DNA of 64,000 nucleotides. Origin: an uncultured Verrucomicrobiota bacterium (lineage in GTDB: Bacteria > Verrucomicrobiota > Verrucomicrobiia > Opitutales > Opitutaceae). Shown here piece after piece: positions 1-8,323 of the stretch (its first letter is position 1; every line of letters starts with the position of its first letter). Both the position numbers and the translations under genes were made by a program. Location: the NCBI GenBank assembly GCA_903856725.1, contig CAIOCT010000050.1:1-64000 (forward strand). The letters are read 5' to 3'. The notes beneath the pieces are model-generated. The model was not told where the DNA came from. It ran no database searches and saw nothing but the letters and a program-made list of their open reading frames with translations.

Positions 1-1
1 G

Positions 2-988
2 AATCGGGTCGCGGTCATCTGCACGACGGACGACCCTGCAGATTCGCTCGAGACGCATAGGCGGATTAGAAAATCTGGGCTGACGACGCGGGTTTATCCG
101 ACCTTCCGGCCAGACAAAGCTTTCTTGGTGCACCAGCCGGCGATCTTTAATCCCTATCTTGAGAAATTAGCCGGTGCGGCGGGAGCTGGGACCATTAAAT
201 CATTCGATGATTTTCTCGCCACGCTCAAGCAGCGTCACGACGACTTTCATGCGATCGGCGGTCGGTTGTCTGATCACGGATTAGAGAATGCTTGGGCCGA
301 GCCCTGTACGGCTACAGAAGCCGGGACAATTTTTGCGGCGGCTCGTCAGGGGCGCGCGGCCACGCGGGAAGAGGGGGCGCGGTTTAGTTCCTATTTAATG
401 CTCGTGCTCGGCCGGTGGGATGCGGCCCGCGGTTGGACGAAGCAATTACACCTCGGCGCACTGCGGGGGAATAGTACGCGACAGCTCCAAAAGCTCGGGC
501 CTGATACGGGTTTCGATTCGATCGGTGATTTTGGGCAGGCGCGCGGGCTGAGTCGGTATCTCGACACCCTGGATTCCACCGACGAACTTCCGCGGACCGT
601 GCTCTATAATCTTAATCCGGCGGATAATTATGTTTTCGCGACGATGATCGGTAATTTCCAGGACGGCTCCATTGCGGGTAAGCTGCAATTTGGCAGCGGC
701 TGGTGGTTTCTCGATCAAAAGGAAGCGATGGAATGGCAGCTCAATGCGCTTTCCAATAATGGTCTCTTGCGTCGTTTCGTGGGCATGCTGACCGATTCAC
801 GCAGTTTTCTTTCCTATACACGTCACGAATATTTCCGGCGCGTCTTGTGCAATCTGCTTGGTGCCGAAATGGAGCGCGGTGAATTACCGGCTGATCAAGC
901 GCTCGTGGGTGCGCTGGTTCGCGAAGTTTGCTTCAGCAACGCGCGCGACTATTTCCGCCTCGAACTAGCGGCGCCTTACGCGAGTTAA
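2..988 (+). CDS. uxaC: Glucuronate (uronate) isomerase, C-terminal part
   Basis: The reading frame is open from the window edge, so the true start lies upstream. About 328 residues are present; the family is usually about 470. Visible family motifs are CTTDDPADSL near the edge, the GWWFLDQKEAMEWQL segment and TDSRSFLSYTRHEYFRR near the C-terminus, all typical of UxaC, a TIM-barrel metal-dependent isomerase of the amidohydrolase superfamily. It converts D-glucuronate to D-fructuronate (and galacturonate to tagaturonate) in the cytoplasm, the first step of hexuronate catabolism. Nothing downstream belongs to that pathway; the next gene is convergent and unrelated. An internal ATG/GTG start near 125 would cut the barrel and is not the real start. 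Confidence 0.93.
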   Translation, partial: NRVAVICTTDDPADSLETHRRIRKSGLTTRVYPTFRPDKAFLVHQPAIFNPYLEKLAGAAGAGTIKSFDDFLATLKQRHDDFHAIGGRLSDHGLENAWAEPCTATEAGTIFAAARQGRAATREEGARFSSYLMLVLGRWDAARGWTKQLHLGALRGNSTRQLQKLGPDTGFDSIGDFGQARGLSRYLDTLDSTDELPRTVLYNLNPADNYVFATMIGNFQDGSIAGKLQFGSGWWFLDQKEAMEWQLNALSNNGLLRRFVGMLTDSRSFLSYTRHEYFRRVLCNLLGAEMERGELPADQALVGALVREVCFSNARDYFRLELAAPYAS

Positions 989-989
989 A

Positions 990-1718
990 CTAGGCTGCCG
1001 CGAGAGCGAGGGCGCGGGGAAAAAGCACGTTGTTCTCTTTGTGTACGTGACGGTGCAGATCAGTTTCAAATTCAGCGAGGCCCGCGAGGAGCGCGCGGTG
1101 GGTATTGCAAGCTTCGGCATTGGGTAAAAAGTTATCGGTGAGTTCTCGTAGCTGGGCGGTTAGTTGACCTGCCGATTGATGCTCTGCTTCCATTTGCCGA
1201 ATGGGTCCCGCAAGGGCGTCAGTTGGTTGGCGAGATTTTTCGATGTGACGCACGAGTGGGAAAAGAATTTTTTCTTCTTTTTCCATGTGACTGATCATCT
1301 CCTCAGTCAGTGCATGGACGGCGGCAGCGACTTCGGTTAGGCGAGCGTCACGCCAGCCATGTTTTGTGGCAACACGCTGCGCCATCTCGCTGAGGCGCGG
1401 GAGTTCGCTTTTAAGGTAAGCATGATGAGTGCTCTCAATATGATCAGCGAGTTCGGCCAGGCCCATCGCGGCGGCATCAACTTCGGTGGGGCCCGCAAGC
1501 AAAAGGGCGCCCGCTGACTCGAGGAAGGCGAGGGTTGTGGTCAGCTCTAATCCGCGACGACTGCAAGCTACCGCGAGTGTTTGTTTCCCCCCGCAACAAT
1601 AGTCGATGTCGAGTTTCTCGAAGAGTCGCGCGAGCGCTGGGCGAGCAGCAACGAGTTCGCCAATCATGGTGGCGGGTGTGAGAAGAAGTGGAGCAACAGG
1701 AGCGGCTAAGGAGGTCAT
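990..1718 (-). CDS. Iron-sulfur cluster repair di-iron protein (RIC/ScdA/YtfE/DnrN family)
   Basis: The 242-residue protein has the ScdA_N segment with a DYCCGGK motif, followed by a hemerythrin-like domain with repeated His/Glu motifs (THHAYLKSELPRL, HMEKEEKILFPL, EHQSAGQL, HVHKENNVLFPR) that can hold a di-iron site. In characterised members this protein repairs Fe-S clusters damaged by nitric oxide or peroxide in the cytoplasm. Its place beside nitrite and NO reductase genes fits protection from NO. A perfect TTGA-N6-TCAA box lies 40 bp upstream of the ATG, so it is probably switched on by the neighbouring DNR/FNR-type regulator. It ends one base after uxaC and is convergent with it. Confidence 0.93.
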   Translation of the reverse strand: MTSLAAPVAPLLLTPATMIGELVAARPALARLFEKLDIDYCCGGKQTLAVACSRRGLELTTTLAFLESAGALLLAGPTEVDAAAMGLAELADHIESTHHAYLKSELPRLSEMAQRVATKHGWRDARLTEVAAAVHALTEEMISHMEKEEKILFPLVRHIEKSRQPTDALAGPIRQMEAEHQSAGQLTAQLRELTDNFLPNAEACNTHRALLAGLAEFETDLHRHVHKENNVLFPRALALAAA

Positions 1719-1723
1719 GCCTC

Positions 1724-1765
1724 ACTATCGCAGAGCGGCGCACCGGTGGCCTTGAGCTAGATCAA
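1724..1765 (-). promoter_or_regulatory. DNR/FNR-type promoter of the Fe-S repair gene
   Basis: A perfect dyad TTGAGCTAGATCAA spans 1752-1765. On the minus strand a -10-like hexamer GATAGT lies at 1724-1729, separated from the box by 22 bp, the spacing of a class II activator centred at -41.5. The predicted transcription start falls within a base of the ATG at 1718, so the mRNA may be leaderless. Confidence 0.85.
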
Positions 1766-1789
1766 GCCTAGCGCGGATCGGGTCTATTT

Positions 1790-2509
1790 TTAACTTTCAC
1801 CTAAATTACGGCGTAGCTGGGTGACGAGCGCCTCGGCATTATGCACGGTAATGGTTTTGGCGGCGACGCTGATTAACTTTTGCGCGCGCAATCGAGCCAA
1901 AGTTCGAGACAGCGTTTCACTACTGGTGCCCAGTTCAGCTGCCAAGACTCGCTTGGTGCTGGGCAGCTTGATCACTCCGTTGGGCGCTGTGCTGCCATGT
2001 TTGTTGAGCCAGTTGAGTAAGCGTGATTCGACATCTTTCAGCGTGAGGTCATCGAGCATGCCGACTAACACGCGGAGGTGAGCACTCATCGATCCGAGCA
2101 TACGCAGGGCGAGATCGGGGCGTCGGCCGATAAGTTCAAGCACCGGAATTTTTGGAATTAATAGAACCGTACTTGGCTCAACTGCACGGGCATGAGCGGG
2201 ATAGCCGGTCGTGGAAGCTAGGGCGGTTTCAGCGAAAGATTCGCCTGCGCGAAAAACATGAATCACCTGCTCTTTGCCAGCGGCACTGACTCGATGCACA
2301 TTAAAAGCGCCGCTTTGAACCAGATAGAAACCACGGGCTGCTTCGCCCTCATGAAAAAGGTAATCATCTTTTGGTACGGTCAGTGCCGTGGTGAAACTCG
2401 CAATCGCCGCCAGATCTTCAGCGGGCACCCCTGAGAACAAATGGCAGCAGCGTAACGTCCCGATCAGGCCGGTCAGCTTAAAGTCGGCGGGGCGGGGCTT
2501 CGTCGGCAT
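1790..2509 (-). CDS. Crp/Fnr-family transcriptional regulator (DNR-like, NO-responsive candidate)
   Basis: The 239-residue protein has a cyclic-nucleotide-binding-like beta barrel at about 20-140, a dimerisation helix and a C-terminal winged helix at about 165-235. The recognition helix contains ETLSR, matching the E-x-x-S-R pattern of FNR/DNR proteins that read TTGAT-N4-ATCAA. The N-terminus lacks the four-cysteine cluster of oxygen-sensing FNR; only the C-C pair in TLRCCHLF is present. This favours a DNR-type sensor, which in Pseudomonas uses heme to sense NO; heme use here is inference. It lies 50 bp downstream of a DUF2249 gene and probably shares its promoter, which carries a perfect box, so autoregulation is likely. 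Confidence 0.9.
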   Translation of the reverse strand: MPTKPRPADFKLTGLIGTLRCCHLFSGVPAEDLAAIASFTTALTVPKDDYLFHEGEAARGFYLVQSGAFNVHRVSAAGKEQVIHVFRAGESFAETALASTTGYPAHARAVEPSTVLLIPKIPVLELIGRRPDLALRMLGSMSAHLRVLVGMLDDLTLKDVESRLLNWLNKHGSTAPNGVIKLPSTKRVLAAELGTSSETLSRTLARLRAQKLISVAAKTITVHNAEALVTQLRRNLGES

Positions 2510-2559
2510 GGCTTAGCCTGATAAAGATGCCCGCGGGCAAAGTCGCGCTCAAAGCGCAA

Positions 2560-2802
2560 TCAACGCAGAGGCTCGAGCCAGAAATTCACTGCCCAAGCCC
2601 CATCTTGGCGGCGTTCAATGGTTGATTTAAACCCTTCTCCTTTGAGGAGCTCAATGAGCGGCGCGGGCATAAAAGGAGCGATGATGGTCACGCCATTCCC
2701 TGGCGCGAGCGCATCAACCCGCGCCCGAATGAGCGGTAAAGGTTCTTCGCCGCGCGCAAGGTGAGGGCGAACGTCAAATTTCTTAAAAATAATAGGCTTC
2801 AT
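2560..2802 (-). CDS. DUF2249 domain protein
   Basis: This 80-residue protein matches the DUF2249 pattern: an N-terminal DVRPHLARGEEPLPLI motif and a C-terminal half of alternating strands. Family members occur widely in NO-metabolism and denitrification clusters, often beside hemerythrin-like proteins, and resemble TusA-like folds; no biochemical function is established. Here it is the first gene of a two-gene unit with the DNR-like regulator and has its own perfect TTGAT-GCAG-ATCAA box upstream. A role in NO response or redox sulfur chemistry is inference from context only. Confidence 0.85.
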   Translation of the reverse strand: MKPIIFKKFDVRPHLARGEEPLPLIRARVDALAPGNGVTIIAPFMPAPLIELLKGEGFKSTIERRQDGAWAVNFWLEPLR

Positions 2803-2825
2803 GATGACAGCGACGAGCAGGGGCT

Positions 2826-2867
2826 AAGATAATTGACGGCAGCCAGATCAGCTTTGATGCAGATCAA
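2826..2867 (-). promoter_or_regulatory. DNR/FNR-type promoter of DUF2249-regulator unit
   Basis: A perfect full-consensus box TTGATGCAGATCAA lies at 2854-2867, with a -10-like TATCTT on the minus strand at 2826-2831 exactly 22 bp away. The predicted start near 2819 gives a leader of about 17 nt without a visible Shine-Dalgarno sequence. The box is the best match to the FNR consensus in the window and sits on the regulator's own transcription unit. Confidence 0.87.
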
Positions 2868-2898
2868 ACAATCTTATGAAAACATAAAGCGAGTGGCA

Positions 2899-5028
2899 TC
2901 ACGGCGCAAATTCAAACCCACGATTAGCTTCCAAGGTGAGGACGGTAAGATGTCTAGGCTGAGCCTCAATCAAGGCGGACCACCTTTTTTCTGAAGTCTG
3001 CAGCTTGGGCTGGGTCAGAAGTCGCACGGTGACTTCATGCGGTCCTGGGGTAAGCGGAACCCGCAATTCGCCTACGGAGGCGCCATCAGATTTTAAACCT
3101 TTGGCCGCGAAAATCTTTTCCTGCATTTGCCCATCAACGGTCAGTTGGACGCGAACTGGCCAGCGGGTGCGCTGGGTGGGTTGCGCCGTGCGCATGTGCA
3201 CGGGTCGTTGATCTAAGGTGGGGTTGGGTAAGGCCAGAGCCGCCCCCGACACCCACTCACCGTACGCTCGGAAAGAGAAGATAAATTCTGCCGCGGCGGG
3301 TGCTGGATTTTTAAAGGGGGCATCACTCACCACGAGGAGCGCGCTTAAAAGCAGACCGGTCAGCCCAAGAGCGACGAGGCCGACTCGTCCTCGCGAGGGA
3401 GACGGTGTTTTGTGCAGGGTAGTCTGCTCCCGCAGAGCGAGCGCTGCGGCGGTGAGTAAATGCGGCTGCCCGGGATCAAAATTAATCTGCGCCATTTTGC
3501 TAGGGTCGGCCCGTTGGGGGCGAAAAGCAGGTTCGCGCGTGCCGTTTAATCGCGCCGGTAGCCATTGATTGCCTTCGCGGCAAAAAAGCTCACTCGAAGC
3601 GCAACTGACCATTAAGACAGCGGTAGCTCCTTTACTGATGAGCCGCTCAATTAGTTTGGGTTCGACCCAACCAACACAGGGAATGGGGCGCACGAGATAG
3701 CCGGGCAAGCGCCGCTCCCAAGTGGCGGCCGCAAATAATTCCCAGCCCCCATCCGCTTGGGCGCAAACCAAGGCAAGGGCAGTCGGTGTGCCGCGCGCAA
3801 CTGCCGTCACGATCAAGTTTTCGAGCTCACGAGTGACTTGTTGCGCATCGAACCAAGCAAGTCCGATGCCTTGAGTATCGCAGGCTCCCGCGCAGAGGCC
3901 GCAGCCGATACAACGGTCAGCATCAATTTGAGCCTGAGCGGGAAAAGGTTTACCGTCAGTGCGGGGCACCATCGTGATCGCGCCAAACGGACAGTCGTGT
4001 GAGCATAAGGTGCAGGCAAAGCAGCGCGAAATATTTACCGATGCTTGATAGATCGCGCGCGGGCGTGAGCGGGCCAGCCACCACGGCACAGTCATCAAAC
4101 CAGCGGTGGCGAGCAGAGTAGCGAGCCAGATGCCTCCACCTGACAATCGCGCGGTGATGGTTAATGGCCAGAGATACCACCAATCCATTCTTAAATTATC
4201 CGGCTTAACCGTGAGGTGCGCAGGTTCGGCATTGACTGCCGGATAAATCAGAGCGGCCACGATAATTGTGCCAATCAACCAAACGGCGAGGCGCCAGTGG
4301 GGGAGTAACGGCGAGCGACTCAAGCGAGCGAGGTGGAGGCAGAGTCCTCCGGCGATGCCCAAGGGGAGGACCATATGTAAAAAAAATACGACAAAGAAAA
4401 GCAAAGAGGGCACTGTGTGATCCGCGGTGAACAGACGGAGCATGGGTTCGCCAAAGAGAGGCAGCACATCCACCAGGCGGATGGTATCAAGGGCGAGGAG
4501 TTGCGCGCGCACATCCCACACTAACCAGTAGCCGGTCCACCCAATAAACCAGATCAGGCCTACCAGTGCGATGCCACTGACCCAGGCGAGCCAGCGAGCA
4601 TCAGAAAATTTACGCGCGAGCAAAGTGCGCAGCGCATGGGCCAGCACGAGTAACATTAGCAAATCAGAAGCGTAGCGATGGATGCTGCGCATAAGTCCGC
4701 CCAGCGAGTGCGGGCCGAGATCGGCGAGCGAAGACCAAGCTGATGGCGTGCTCGGCGAATACCAAATGAGAAGGAACACTCCGGAAAAGGTCGCGAGCAA
4801 TAGCATGACATTCGCCGCGGGGCCGAGCTGCGCCAGCGGGTTGAGTTCGCGTGGAAACCAACGTTCCAGCCAAGTATCGAGCCGTGTGGCCACGGCATTG
4901 CCGGCCGCTAGTAAGCGAGCCGCCCGGACTGGTTCTGGTGGGGCGGCTGAACCTAGCCCCGGGTTCGCCGGTCCCATGGCTTCCGCGAGGATCGCGCCAT
5001 CTACTTCAGGATGTGGAGGGGATGGCAT
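2899..5028 (-). CDS. Cytochrome b / 2x[4Fe-4S] ferredoxin / MvhD-like fusion protein
   Basis: This 709-residue protein has a cytochrome b N-terminal domain with two bis-His pairs, H117/H131 and H204/H218 (both H-x13-H), for two b hemes, then further membrane helices to about 318. A bacterial ferredoxin module follows with CxxCxxCxxxC clusters at C336-C346 and C373-C383. Residues 415-500 resemble MvhD/FlpD (hydrogenase or heterodisulfide reductase iron-sulfur subunit), but only C422, C451, C476 and C483 remain. A last membrane helix at about 549-567 and a beta-rich C-terminal domain finish the chain. It overlaps the upstream SCO-like gene by 23 bp and is the last gene of the NO-reductase-like operon. 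A role as quinol or ferredoxin electron conduit is inference; I know of no characterised homologue. Confidence 0.85.
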   Translation of the reverse strand: MPSPPHPEVDGAILAEAMGPANPGLGSAAPPEPVRAARLLAAGNAVATRLDTWLERWFPRELNPLAQLGPAANVMLLLATFSGVFLLIWYSPSTPSAWSSLADLGPHSLGGLMRSIHRYASDLLMLLVLAHALRTLLARKFSDARWLAWVSGIALVGLIWFIGWTGYWLVWDVRAQLLALDTIRLVDVLPLFGEPMLRLFTADHTVPSLLFFVVFFLHMVLPLGIAGGLCLHLARLSRSPLLPHWRLAVWLIGTIIVAALIYPAVNAEPAHLTVKPDNLRMDWWYLWPLTITARLSGGGIWLATLLATAGLMTVPWWLARSRPRAIYQASVNISRCFACTLCSHDCPFGAITMVPRTDGKPFPAQAQIDADRCIGCGLCAGACDTQGIGLAWFDAQQVTRELENLIVTAVARGTPTALALVCAQADGGWELFAAATWERRLPGYLVRPIPCVGWVEPKLIERLISKGATAVLMVSCASSELFCREGNQWLPARLNGTREPAFRPQRADPSKMAQINFDPGQPHLLTAAALALREQTTLHKTPSPSRGRVGLVALGLTGLLLSALLVVSDAPFKNPAPAAAEFIFSFRAYGEWVSGAALALPNPTLDQRPVHMRTAQPTQRTRWPVRVQLTVDGQMQEKIFAAKGLKSDGASVGELRVPLTPGPHEVTVRLLTQPKLQTSEKRWSALIEAQPRHLTVLTLEANRGFEFAP

Positions 5029-6025
5029 GACGTTCGCGCAGCAAATCGCGTAGAGCTGAGCGCAGCCACGCGCGGTGGCGGGGGTCGAGCGTGAAGCGAT
5101 ACGCGATGTGATTATCGCGATCGACCAAGAGAAAAAGATTCGCGTGATCGATGGCCCCGGTCTGTGGATTGCGCGTCGCTGAGAACTGGAGACTGGTCAG
5201 CGCTTCGTGCATCGCTGCAGGCGACGAGCTCGTTGCGTAGCGAAACTCGGGATGAGTAAAGCCGTGGCCCTGTGCGATGAGATTCATCAGCGCGGTAGTT
5301 TCGTATTCCGGATTAAGCGACAGCGCCACCACGCACAGCTCCGCGCGCTCTGCTACGGGTAATTCCGCCAAGATTTTTTTTAACTCGAGCAATATTTCTG
5401 GGCAGGCAGTTGTGCAGGCGGCATAGATGCCCGTGACTAGCACCACGCGGCCGTGCAAATCCGCCAAGCGAAAGGGGGTGCCGGTTTGATCCAGCAGGGA
5501 TAGCGCCGGGAGCGCGAGGTGCACGCGAATGCGCTCGCCTGGGAAAGGCGGCAAAATTTGTGCGCGGATCGCATCATTTCGGGCGTAATACATTAGGCCA
5601 CCCGCGCAGCCCATGATGAGGGCAAATCCCGCGAGGGCGGCGCGCGCGTGGGCCTGCCAGTGCCTGACTGAAGTTAATTGCGTAAAAGCTGATCGCCAAA
5701 GCAGAGCGGCTAGGCCGACTACAAACAGGGGTTCGCCCATCATCACCGATACCGCCAACCAGGAAACTCCGCCGGTGCGCGGATCCCCGCGATAACACCA
5801 TAGTTGAAAATCGCGAACGAAGTCACCCAGCCAACTCCCTGCGGTCGGGCCAAAGATAGTTAGCAGCAGAAAGCCCTCGTAACTCACGAGCGCCGTCAGG
5901 AGGAAAACTAACAAGCCGGGCCCGGTTAAAAAGCGGGCAGTGGCCGTTCTGCCACCGCGCTGAGCGGCGGGCAGAAATCCTATCTGAGCCGTTGGACTCA
6001 AGGTGCTGAGGTCCGGGACGGACAT
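5006..6025 (-). CDS. SCO1/SenC-like copper chaperone with multi-helix membrane N-terminus
   Basis: The 339-residue protein has about three hydrophobic segments (about 35-60, 90-110 and 128-147) and then a thioredoxin-fold SCO domain. The copper-binding CxxxC is CTTAC at C204/C208 and the distal His is H294 in AIDHANLF. SCO proteins deliver copper to the CuA site of subunit II on the outer face of the membrane, which fits the CuA subunit encoded two genes upstream. Most SCO proteins have one N-terminal anchor, so the extended membrane part is unusual. The gene overlaps the downstream cytochrome b fusion gene by 23 bp, suggesting coupled translation. Confidence 0.88.
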   Translation of the reverse strand: MSVPDLSTLSPTAQIGFLPAAQRGGRTATARFLTGPGLLVFLLTALVSYEGFLLLTIFGPTAGSWLGDFVRDFQLWCYRGDPRTGGVSWLAVSVMMGEPLFVVGLAALLWRSAFTQLTSVRHWQAHARAALAGFALIMGCAGGLMYYARNDAIRAQILPPFPGERIRVHLALPALSLLDQTGTPFRLADLHGRVVLVTGIYAACTTACPEILLELKKILAELPVAERAELCVVALSLNPEYETTALMNLIAQGHGFTHPEFRYATSSSPAAMHEALTSLQFSATRNPQTGAIDHANLFLLVDRDNHIAYRFTLDPRHRAWLRSALRDLLRERHAIPSTS

Positions 6026-6043
6026 CGCGATTATAGCCGAAGC

Positions 6044-7747
6044 TCAGCGCACCGGCCAGACATCCGTGAGGGCCTTCCAGTTCGCAAAATAATAGACGGC
6101 GAAACAAGCGAGGAAGGTGAGCACCAGTACAATGGTTCCCTTGGTGGCATAATGGTCATGCGCGAGTGAGCCCGGTTGACTGCCGGCGAGAGCGGGAGGC
6201 GTGCCCCAGTCCGCCATTGCGCGGCCTTCAATTTTCTCTCCGAAGAGCAAGGTGCCCACACAGAGCAGGGCAAAAATCAGCAGGCCGATAAAGGCGAGCA
6301 CCCCGCCGATGCCGAGTACGCCGAGCCAAAGATGAGCCGCGGCGCCGTAGACGCCTTGCGTATCGATATCCCAACTCCGGCGGGAAACTCCCATCGAGCC
6401 CGCAAATGACATACCGAATGAGAGCAGCACAATACCGAGACCAAACAACCAAGGTTGGATGCGGGCAACGCGCCGAAAAATAAAGTCCCGCTGGAAAATG
6501 AGAGGAATTACATAGTAGGCGAGAGCCATGAAGGCCAGCGTGGTGCCGCCGACGACGGTGACATGGAAATGTCCGGGGATACGCAGCGTATTGTGGGCAA
6601 TAATATTAATCTGCTGCGTGCCGAGCGTCACCCCAGTAATGCCACCGAGAAAACCAAAGATCACAACGGAGAGAGCGGTGCCTGAAAACGCGGGATTTTT
6701 CCAAGGCAATGCAGTGACCCAGCCAAAGATGCCATTGGTGTAGCCTTTTTCGCGCATCGCGATTTCGACTCCGGCTGGCACGGTAAAACCGTGAACCATC
6801 GAAGCCAGCACGGCGAGGTACATAGCGTAGGAAGTATTCCAGATTTTCCAGGTAGCGCCAACGCCGGGATCCACCAGGAGATGATGCGCCGACGCGAGAT
6901 TGATAAAGAGCACATAGAGCACGAAGGCAGTTCGACAGACCGCTTCATTGATCGGGCGCGAGCCTACGACGATATGGGTGAGTAAATACCAAACGCTCAC
7001 CATGGCGCAGACGTTGACCTGTTGCGATTGATGGCCGAGGCCCCACCAGATCAGGCGATACCAGGCGGGATCGGGTTGCGGGGTCCATCCCATCGAATAA
7101 GTGAAAGTGGGAATCATCACCACGGCGCCGTGCAGCAAGGTAACCACCGCAATGATCGCGGCGGCCGTGGCGCCGAAAGTAACGATCGGGACGGAGCCGG
7201 TGTAGGAGCGATCCCGTTTGGCCACGTAAAGCGTCGCAAAGAAATTAAACACGCCAATCAAAGTGCCCACTGCCACGAGGATAATTCCGAGATAAAAGAG
7301 GGGATGCGCCAGGAGTGGGAGATAGGAGGTCATCATCACATCGGCTTGGCCGGCGATGATAATGTAGTCTACCATGACGGCCCCTGTGAGCATCATGCCG
7401 AATGAGGTGTAGGCGACCTTGCGCGAGAACAGCCGCGCATTCAGCGGCGTGGTGCACGCGAAATAGAGTATCGCGACCTCAAAAAATAAAATCCAGAGGA
7501 TCAACATATTGATCCCGTGAAAAGTTAGGAGCCGATAAAACCAATCAACTGGCAGGAGATGAACGGTCTGCCAACGCGTGAGCGCCAACAGTAATGCGGC
7601 AATGCCCCCGAGCAGCAAAAAGACGATACCGACTACCGCGTTGAGTTTAATGAAGCGTTGGGCGTCGAGACAAACCCCAAGGCCAGTGGTACCGCACACA
7701 CGACCAGGCGTGCCCGGAGCGGCGAGAGAATGAGAGGAAGTTGACAT
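6044..7747 (-). CDS. Heme-copper oxidase superfamily subunit I, B-family-like, probable NO reductase
   Basis: The 567-residue polytopic protein carries the full metal ligand set: H77 (helix 2), H239 in WGLGHQSQQ (helix 6), H288-H289 in SAHHLLVDPG (helix 7), and H393/H395 in GHFHVTV (helix 10). The HHxxxDPG and GHFH contexts resemble ba3-type (B-family) oxidases. The Tyr that is cross-linked to His in oxidases, four residues after the helix 6 His, is Gln (Q243), which argues against O2 reduction to water. Together with nirK, a DNR box and a CuA subunit, this supports an NO reductase of the non-canonical types (sNOR/nNOR-like). The exact family needs a tree; oxidase activity is the alternative. 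Confidence 0.85.
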   Translation of the reverse strand: MSTSSHSLAAPGTPGRVCGTTGLGVCLDAQRFIKLNAVVGIVFLLLGGIAALLLALTRWQTVHLLPVDWFYRLLTFHGINMLILWILFFEVAILYFACTTPLNARLFSRKVAYTSFGMMLTGAVMVDYIIIAGQADVMMTSYLPLLAHPLFYLGIILVAVGTLIGVFNFFATLYVAKRDRSYTGSVPIVTFGATAAAIIAVVTLLHGAVVMIPTFTYSMGWTPQPDPAWYRLIWWGLGHQSQQVNVCAMVSVWYLLTHIVVGSRPINEAVCRTAFVLYVLFINLASAHHLLVDPGVGATWKIWNTSYAMYLAVLASMVHGFTVPAGVEIAMREKGYTNGIFGWVTALPWKNPAFSGTALSVVIFGFLGGITGVTLGTQQINIIAHNTLRIPGHFHVTVVGGTTLAFMALAYYVIPLIFQRDFIFRRVARIQPWLFGLGIVLLSFGMSFAGSMGVSRRSWDIDTQGVYGAAAHLWLGVLGIGGVLAFIGLLIFALLCVGTLLFGEKIEGRAMADWGTPPALAGSQPGSLAHDHYATKGTIVLVLTFLACFAVYYFANWKALTDVWPVR

Positions 7748-7759
7748 AGGAGGAGGCGA

Positions 7760-8311
7760 TTATTCGACAAATATTTTTCCGGTCATGGCGTGGTGACCCG
7801 CGCCACAAAATTCGTTGCAGACGATGGTGAACTCGCCCTTGGAGGTCGGGGTGATGGTGAGGACGTGGTCATAACCAGGGAGCACCTGGAAATTCATATT
7901 GAGCGGCTGGAGCGAGAAACCGTGCTGCAGGTCAAGGGACGAGAGGTGTAAGCGATAAGTTTCCCCGAGCCGCAGGCGGAGGGCGGGATACCATTGCCAC
8001 ATCCGCCCCATGAGATAGGCGTCTCCGCCGGCGGGTGGTTCAACTAGCGGCAGCTCCTGCATCATCGGATTGGTGATCGGGTTTTTAAAAGTCCCGACTC
8101 GATTGGCTGTGACAAATTTTTCGGTGCGCGCAAAAAAATCAGCGGGCTTAACGGTGTAGGCTTCGCCCGTGCTATTTTGTTTTCCGCGGAAATGCCAATA
8201 AGGCATCATCAGTGACATCACGAAGCACCAGAGGATGGCGCAACCGAGCCAGATTTTTTCGTGACCGGCAGGACCGTGAAACCACGGGGCGGTGAGGGGG
8301 CGTAAGCTCAT
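7760..8311 (-). CDS. CuA-containing subunit II of heme-copper oxidoreductase
   Basis: This 183-residue protein has one N-terminal membrane helix (about 19-38) and a cupredoxin domain with a complete CuA site: H130, C165, E167, C169, H173 and M176 in the pattern CxExCxxxHxxM. It takes electrons from a cytochrome c or other donor on the outer face and passes them to subunit I, encoded 12 bp downstream. It is shorter than subunit II of aa3 oxidases and resembles ba3-type subunit II with a single anchor. Canonical cNOR uses a cytochrome c subunit instead, so this is a CuA-type NOR if the assignment of subunit I is right. Confidence 0.93.
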   Translation of the reverse strand: MSLRPLTAPWFHGPAGHEKIWLGCAILWCFVMSLMMPYWHFRGKQNSTGEAYTVKPADFFARTEKFVTANRVGTFKNPITNPMMQELPLVEPPAGGDAYLMGRMWQWYPALRLRLGETYRLHLSSLDLQHGFSLQPLNMNFQVLPGYDHVLTITPTSKGEFTIVCNEFCGAGHHAMTGKIFVE

Positions 8312-8323
8312 GGGTGAAAAGGG

